The translations under genes were made by a program, and so were the position numbers. Below are positions 60,267 through 64,000 of a stretch of DNA of 64,000 bases, in pieces. Every line of letters begins with the position of its first letter. Position 1 is the stretch's first letter. The notes below the pieces were generated by a model that saw only the letters and a list, made by a program, of their open reading frames with translations, searched no databases and had not been told where the DNA came from. Location: contig CAWBCW010000026.1 of NCBI GenBank assembly GCA_963787345.1, positions 821,291 to 885,290 on the forward strand, read 5' to 3'. Source of the DNA: Bacillus_BD sp963787345 (GTDB taxonomy: Bacteria > Bacillota > Bacilli > Bacillales > Cytobacillaceae).

Positions 60267-60635
60267 TTGAAAAATATTGATGGATATAAACCCCAGAGTA
60301 TAATCATAAAAGGCCAAGGGATTGGTCGAAAGTCAGTCTATGGTAAAGTCGTTATTGCCAAAAATGCGATAGAAGCTTTAGCAAAAGTTACCGAGGGATG
60401 TATTTTAGTAACTATTGGTTCTGATAAGGAAATGGTTCCGGCTATCGAAAAATGCAGTGCTCTTATTGCAGAGGAAGGCGGTCTTACAAGTCATGCCGCC
60501 ATTGTAGGTTTAAACTTGGACAAAGTCGTACTGGTTGGAATATCAAATGCAACATCACGATTAAAAGATGGCCAAGAAGTAACCGTAGATGCAAATAAAG
60601 GAATCATCTATGACGGGTATATAGATTTGAGTTAA
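60267..60635 (+). CDS. Stand-alone pyruvate-kinase C-terminal (PEP-utilising mobile) domain
   Basis: A 122-aa single-domain protein starting at TTG 60267, 9 nt after AGGAGG. It matches the extra C-terminal domain of Bacillus/Geobacillus pyruvate kinase: IIIKGQGIGRKSVYGKVVIA, LVTIGSDKEMVPAIEKCSAL, IAEEGGLTSHAAIVGLNLDK, KDGQEVTVDANKGIIY. The swivel His (TSHA) is present. There is no kinase domain next to it. It lies 97 bp after glcK. Its role is unknown; it may be a regulatory or phospho-carrier domain. Confidence 0.85.
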   Translation: MKNIDGYKPQSIIIKGQGIGRKSVYGKVVIAKNAIEALAKVTEGCILVTIGSDKEMVPAIEKCSALIAEEGGLTSHAAIVGLNLDKVVLVGISNATSRLKDGQEVTVDANKGIIYDGYIDLS

Positions 60636-60652
60636 TGGTCGATCTATTAATT

Positions 60653-60706
60653 AAAAAGAGTAGCATTCTTTTAAAATCTTATCTAAAAGAATGCTGCTCT
60701 TTTTTT
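60653..60706 (+). terminator. Terminator of the glcK operon
   Basis: Long stem AAAAAGAGTAGCATTCTTTTA with TAAAAGAATGCTGCTCTTTT, 10-nt loop and T run. Confidence 0.92.
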
Positions 60707-60729
60707 AGCCTATTATTTCAATTGAATGT

Positions 60730-61959
60730 CTATTTTACAGTTTCCGTATTCTCATAGCGGCTATCTAAATAGTCCACGATATGAATAATATAGCCCTCAA
60801 GCGTTTGTGGAGAACGAATACAAGATCCCCATTCAGGCAAGGCATGATGACAAAGGATACAATGGGTAATTTGGTGAACCTCTTCCAATGTCACTGGAAT
60901 CTTATCGACTTCTACTATTTTGGAAAGTAGGAGAACACCGTATGGAATATGACCGACCATTACACCTAATTCATCCATCGTGATTCCGCTTTGTTTGCGA
61001 CTTTCCAAGCCTGATGAGTCGGCAGTCGGATAGAGGAATTTGAAATCTTCGAAAGTTTTCCCGGTATGGTCGTATTCCATTAATTTACCGATATCATGAT
61101 AAAGAATACTCGTCATAAGTAACTCATAATTAGGAGTTGATTCTTTGTAATTCATCATTCCTTGGAGCATGCGATACAGATGGTCAATTGTATCTTTCCA
61201 AACTAGGTTCTTTAAATCCCCGTTTTGAAATCCAGACCATAGCTCTTGCTTGTACACCTTTTCTACAATATTAATCAGTTTTATTACTGCTTGAAAAGGA
61301 TCGTCTTCTAGTTTTAGAATATAGCGGGCAAATCGCATTAATCCGACTGTGTGCTTTAATAAACCACCTAAATAGTTATGGTGATAACCTTTAGCTGCAG
61401 GCCTCATGCGAAATTGATCCCAAAACCGATTCATCGCTCCGTAAGATATTTCTTTAAAAGGAGACTGCAATTCATTTAAATAGGAAAATAGTTCCACCGT
61501 TAATTCTTCAATGCTTTGCTGTGTATAGGGTAACAGTGAGAATGGATTAATGTCTTCGTCACAAGGCTTTAAAACATTGATCGTTAAGGATTTATTTCCA
61601 TTAAACTCATCTACGACTCCCTCAATATCAAAAACCGAAAAACTTTCTAATAACGGTACATTCTTCTCAACCGCACCTTGGTTGTCCCACATTTTTGCGC
61701 TGATGCTGCCAAAGTTATTACTAAAACTCATTTTTAAATATTGTTTATTGGTTTTTGTTAACTGAACTTGATATTCATTTAATAACAAACGAACTTTAAC
61801 ATAATCTCCAGAAGAGGCACTTTGGAGATTAAAAAATTCATTGCTGTTTGGCAACGGTGGTGGCGGATAATGACTTATGATTTCCTGTCTCTCCGAATCT
61901 GTCACCTCATATTGAACAGGAATAAAGTTATAAAAGTACGAGGTTGTTGGCTTTATCAT
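60730..61959 (-). CDS. YhaM-like OB-fold/HD-domain nuclease
   Basis: A 409-aa protein. Residues about 50-125 form an OB fold (YVKVRLLLNEYQVQLTKTNKQYL, SISAKMWD), residues about 185-380 an HD domain (KGYHHNYLGGLLKHTVGLMRFA and YHDIGKLMEYD; CHHALPEWG). The order and motifs are those of YhaM 3'-5' exoribonuclease, which has about 314 residues; this one has extra sequence at the N-terminus and within the HD domain. Probably a paralogue acting on RNA or DNA 3' ends. Confidence 0.8.
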   Translation of the reverse strand: MIKPTTSYFYNFIPVQYEVTDSERQEIISHYPPPPLPNSNEFFNLQSASSGDYVKVRLLLNEYQVQLTKTNKQYLKMSFSNNFGSISAKMWDNQGAVEKNVPLLESFSVFDIEGVVDEFNGNKSLTINVLKPCDEDINPFSLLPYTQQSIEELTVELFSYLNELQSPFKEISYGAMNRFWDQFRMRPAAKGYHHNYLGGLLKHTVGLMRFARYILKLEDDPFQAVIKLINIVEKVYKQELWSGFQNGDLKNLVWKDTIDHLYRMLQGMMNYKESTPNYELLMTSILYHDIGKLMEYDHTGKTFEDFKFLYPTADSSGLESRKQSGITMDELGVMVGHIPYGVLLLSKIVEVDKIPVTLEEVHQITHCILCHHALPEWGSCIRSPQTLEGYIIHIVDYLDSRYENTETVK

Positions 61960-62073
61960 TGTATCACTCCAATAAAGTGCGTCTTTTTAAACGTATAAAC
62001 ATATGTTTAATTGTAACAAACTTTAGAACCTTTGGATAAAGTTAATTAGGGTCTTGCGAAGCAGACTATAAAA

Positions 62074-62253
62074 TTAGATGGTTTTTTTCATCCCGCATTT
62101 CCTGCATTCACGAACAAAGACAAAATCTTTTACTGTACTTTTAAAATGAGAATTCCCACAATTATCACAACGACCAGAAACTTTATCAGGATATTTATTA
62201 TAATCGTAAATAATGGAAAGATCATATTCTTGCTTTGAAGTATCTTCTGACAA
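62074..62253 (-). CDS. Small zinc-ribbon protein
   Basis: A 59-aa protein with C-x2-C (CDNCGNSHF) and C-x2-C (CRKCGMKK) 21 residues apart, a classic zinc ribbon. I place the start at TTG 62253 (SEDTSKQEYD) behind GAGGGTG. No known family. Likely nucleic-acid binding, by fold only. Confidence 0.65.
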   Translation of the reverse strand: MSEDTSKQEYDLSIIYDYNKYPDKVSGRCDNCGNSHFKSTVKDFVFVRECRKCGMKKTI

Positions 62254-62420
62254 AAGAAACACCCTCAATCTTACTTATTTATCTTTTATTATCTATACTT
62301 ACTTTTATTATTTCAAGCCTTGCTTACATATTCTAAAGATTCGTCTTATATTTGTATTTTATCAATAGGTTTCTTACAATGAACGTGAGTGACAAGAATA
62401 TTGCTAAGGGGATTTTGCAC

Positions 62421-63476
62421 ATGGAATTTAATAAATTTACTGGATACATTGGTACCTACACAAAAGGGGATAGTAAGGGAATCTATTCTTTTGTCCTTGA
62501 TACAGAAGTGGGGGAAATATCGGAAGTACAATTAGCGGGAACGATAGAAAACCCTACATATATTACGATTAGTAAAGATCAAAGATTTCTATACTCCGTT
62601 ATGAAAGAAAATGAAAAGGGCGGCGTGGCTGCATTTAATATTGACCCAAATACGGCAAAATTAAATTTAATTAATAAACAATCGTCTGAAGGGGCACCAC
62701 CTTGCCATGTCAATACGGATAGTCAGCAGCGTTATTTGTTCAGTACGAATTACCATAAAGGGACTGTGCAGTCTCATTTGATTAACCAGCATACGGGAGA
62801 AATCTCAGGACCGTCGTCTATTATTCAGCATGAAGGAAACGGTCCAGATGAACGTCAAGAAAAAGCACATACCCATTATGCGGGGATGACACCTGACGAT
62901 AAATATCTTGTTGTCGTAGAATTAGGCAGTGACAAGCTCCTTTCTTATGAAGTAAAAAGTGACGGACAATTAATAGAAGTTAATCGATTAGACATTCGTC
63001 CTGGAAGTGGTCCAAGACATCTTGCTTTTCATCCGTTGAATAACAAAATTGCTTATATCATGACAGAATTTAGTTCAGAGGTGATCGTTTTAACCTATCA
63101 GGAGGAAAGTGGAAGGTTCTCTATAGTGGAAACGCATAAAACGATCCCAAACAATTTTACTGAAAATAATCAAGGCAGTGCCATCCATACGAGCAGCGAT
63201 GGAAAATTTGTATATGTTGGCAATCGCGGTCACAATAGCATTGCGATTTTTAAAAGCGATCAAGAAACAGGGACATTGGAATTTGTCGCAAATGTTTCAA
63301 CAGAAGGAGATTGGCCAAGAGATTTTGTGCTAGATCCAACCGAGAAATTTTTAATTGTATCCAATCAAAATTCAAGTAATTTAGTATTATTTTCAAGGGA
63401 TCAAGAAACAGGAATGCTGGAATTATTACAAAAAGACATCTTAGTACCAGATCCAGTTTGTGTTAAGTTCCTCTAA
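62421..63476 (+). CDS. Lactonase family (6-phosphogluconolactonase-like) protein
   Basis: A 351-aa seven-bladed beta propeller of the YkgB/Pgl type: GYIGTYTKGDSKGIYSF start, GAPPCHVNTDSQQRYLFSTNYH, HTHYAGMTPDDKYLVVVELGSD, GPRHLAFHP and GDWPRDFVLDPT. Known members hydrolyse 6-phosphogluconolactone. ATG 62421 follows AAGGGGA; an upstream frame extension has no ribosome site. Its stop overlaps the left arm of repeat copy D. Confidence 0.87.
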   Translation: MEFNKFTGYIGTYTKGDSKGIYSFVLDTEVGEISEVQLAGTIENPTYITISKDQRFLYSVMKENEKGGVAAFNIDPNTAKLNLINKQSSEGAPPCHVNTDSQQRYLFSTNYHKGTVQSHLINQHTGEISGPSSIIQHEGNGPDERQEKAHTHYAGMTPDDKYLVVVELGSDKLLSYEVKSDGQLIEVNRLDIRPGSGPRHLAFHPLNNKIAYIMTEFSSEVIVLTYQEESGRFSIVETHKTIPNNFTENNQGSAIHTSSDGKFVYVGNRGHNSIAIFKSDQETGTLEFVANVSTEGDWPRDFVLDPTEKFLIVSNQNSSNLVLFSRDQETGMLELLQKDILVPDPVCVKFL

Positions 63477-63685
63477 CTTCATTCAGCAAATGCTTTTGTA
63501 CCGAAAGCTTGCAGCAGGTACAGAAGTTCTCCGGGAGATGAATGCAAATTGTACTTCGATTCAGTGAAGGTTCAAACCCAGCTGAATGAAGTTAAGCCTC
63601 CGGCGAGTCTTGCGATTTTTTAGGAGAATTTCTCGAGCGAGATCAGGGATTGTATCCAGACGCAGATTCGACATGCGAATTTGAT
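63475..63685 (+). repeat. Structured repeat, copy D (full length)
   Basis: Perfect 13-bp arms AACTTCATTCAGC (63475) and GCTGAATGAAGTT (63581). Inside are TGTACC/GGTACA, GAAT/ATTC and a small arm with loop TTCAAAC. Module 2 begins TTAAGCCTCCGGCGAG and ends in AGATTCGACATGCGAATTTGATA. The end is about 10 nt from the SD AGAGGTG of the PC4-like gene. This is the least degraded copy of the first module. Confidence 0.82.
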
Positions 63686-63706
63686 AAAAATAAAAGAGGT
63701 GTAACC

Positions 63707-63929
63707 ATGGCGGAAATCAAGTACGAAATAAAAGAAAACATTGGTGTTTTATCCCAATCGCCAAAAGGATGGACAAAAGAATTAAACTTAGTAAGTTGGA
63801 ATAACAAAGAACCAAAGTTTGATTTGCGGGATTGGTCACCCAGGACATGAAAAGATGGGAAAAGGTATAACTCTCACAAATGAGGATTTAAAAGCATTGA
63901 AGGATTTATTAAACACGATGGAGTTATAA
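63707..63929 (+). pseudogene. YdbC/PC4-like ssDNA-binding protein gene, frameshifted
   Basis: The first frame gives MAEIKYEIKENIGVLSQSPK, then GWTKELNLVSWNNKEPKFDLRDWSP and stops at 63850. One nucleotide over, GHEKMGKGITLTNEDLKAL and DLLNTMEL continue to a stop at 63927. Removing one C of the CCC run at 63839 restores a 74-aa product, the usual size of YdbC-like PC4 coactivator-fold proteins. AGAGGTG precedes ATG 63707. A base error in the C run is as likely as a real mutation. Confidence 0.78.
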
Positions 63930-63932
63930 AGG

Positions 63933-63961
63933 AAAAAAACCTTGCGGCGCAAGGTTTTTTT
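63933..63961 (+). terminator. Terminator after the PC4-like gene
   Basis: AAAAAACCTTGCG / CGCAAGGTTTTTT, tight hairpin with T run. Confidence 0.9.
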
Positions 63962-63962
63962 A

Positions 63963-64000
63963 TGGAGAATAGCGGGCTCGAATCGCTGACCTCTTGCATG
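63963..64000 (-). tRNA. 3' half of a tRNA, cut by the window edge
   Basis: Read on the minus strand the last bases give GCAAG (anticodon stem), AGGTC, AGCGA-TTCGAGC-CCGCT (T arm with T-loop TTCGAGC) and ATTCTCCA (acceptor plus discriminator). The loop residue before A37 is C, compatible with Ala (UGC). The T stem has an A-C mismatch and CCA is not encoded, so it may be a tRNA remnant. The 5' half lies outside the window. Confidence 0.5.

Noticed and set aside
1..64000. CRISPR array, prophage, rRNA operon or replication origin
   Set aside because: No regularly spaced direct repeats, no phage structural genes, no rRNA sequence and no DnaA-box cluster were seen.

Overview
The window looks like the chromosome of a low-GC, spore-forming Bacillaceae bacterium. 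Gene content and order closely follow the yun-yut-yum-yui-kap-yug part of the Bacillus subtilis chromosome: lytH, lipA, yutD, yutE, yutF, yutG, yutH, hom, thrB, yutI, yutJ, yuzB, yutM, then a yumB-like gene, yuiB, yuiC, yuiD, pepA, kapD, kapB, alaR, alaT, yugI, yuzA, pgi, yugO. Sporulation-linked genes (lytH, yutH, kapD, kapB) fit a Bacillus-like host. The genus cannot be fixed from sequence alone; gene content differs enough from B. subtilis to suggest another genus.

Layout. 1-11 kb: a spore peptidoglycan hydrolase, lipoate synthesis, the yut genes and the threonine operon, in which thrC is reduced to a 28-codon scar. 11-24 kb: Fe-S and respiratory genes, the yui cluster, leucyl aminopeptidase, KapD/KapB. 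24-30 kb: a Cu/Zn SOD lipoprotein, alaR-alaT, pgi, a K+ channel. 30-34 kb: an accessory cluster (HxlR regulator, GTP cyclohydrolase II, RibD, FAD monooxygenase). 34-44 kb: a ykoS-ykoT glycosylation pair, an amino-acid permease, an SPFH protein with a ribbon-helix-helix partner, broken brnQ, proline dehydrogenase, a decayed phosphoesterase, shikimate kinase. 44-49 kb: a deleted IS200/IS605-type TnpB element, ogt, tatA, and a formate dehydrogenase with an in-frame UGA read as selenocysteine, a SECIS-like hairpin and an FNR-type box upstream. 49-64 kb: VanW protein, SOS-associated peptidase, a MerR-type coiled-coil protein, FUSC exporter, a manganese (yybP-ykoY) riboswitch leader, a nested palindromic MITE, yugS, glucokinase followed by a detached pyruvate-kinase C-terminal domain, a YhaM-like nuclease, a lactonase, a frameshifted PC4-like gene and a tRNA 3' half at the edge.

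The most unusual signal is a dispersed family of structured repeats. Four copies are near full length (about 190-210 bp) and five are partial. They have an outer 13-bp inverted repeat whose sequence changes on both sides together between copies, and a shared tail ending in GCGAATTTGAT. In five cases that tail lies just upstream of the ribosome binding site of a gene read in the same direction (yuzB, a small membrane protein gene, yuiD, glcK, the PC4-like gene). This could be a family of 5' leader RNAs or a mobile element with a strong positional preference.

Several genes look broken by single-base shifts (yuiC, brnQ, the PC4-like gene). These may be real pseudogenes or base-calling errors. 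The thrC scar, the decayed phosphoesterase and the TnpB deletion cannot be explained by single-base errors. All family names come from recognising motifs by eye; no database search was run.
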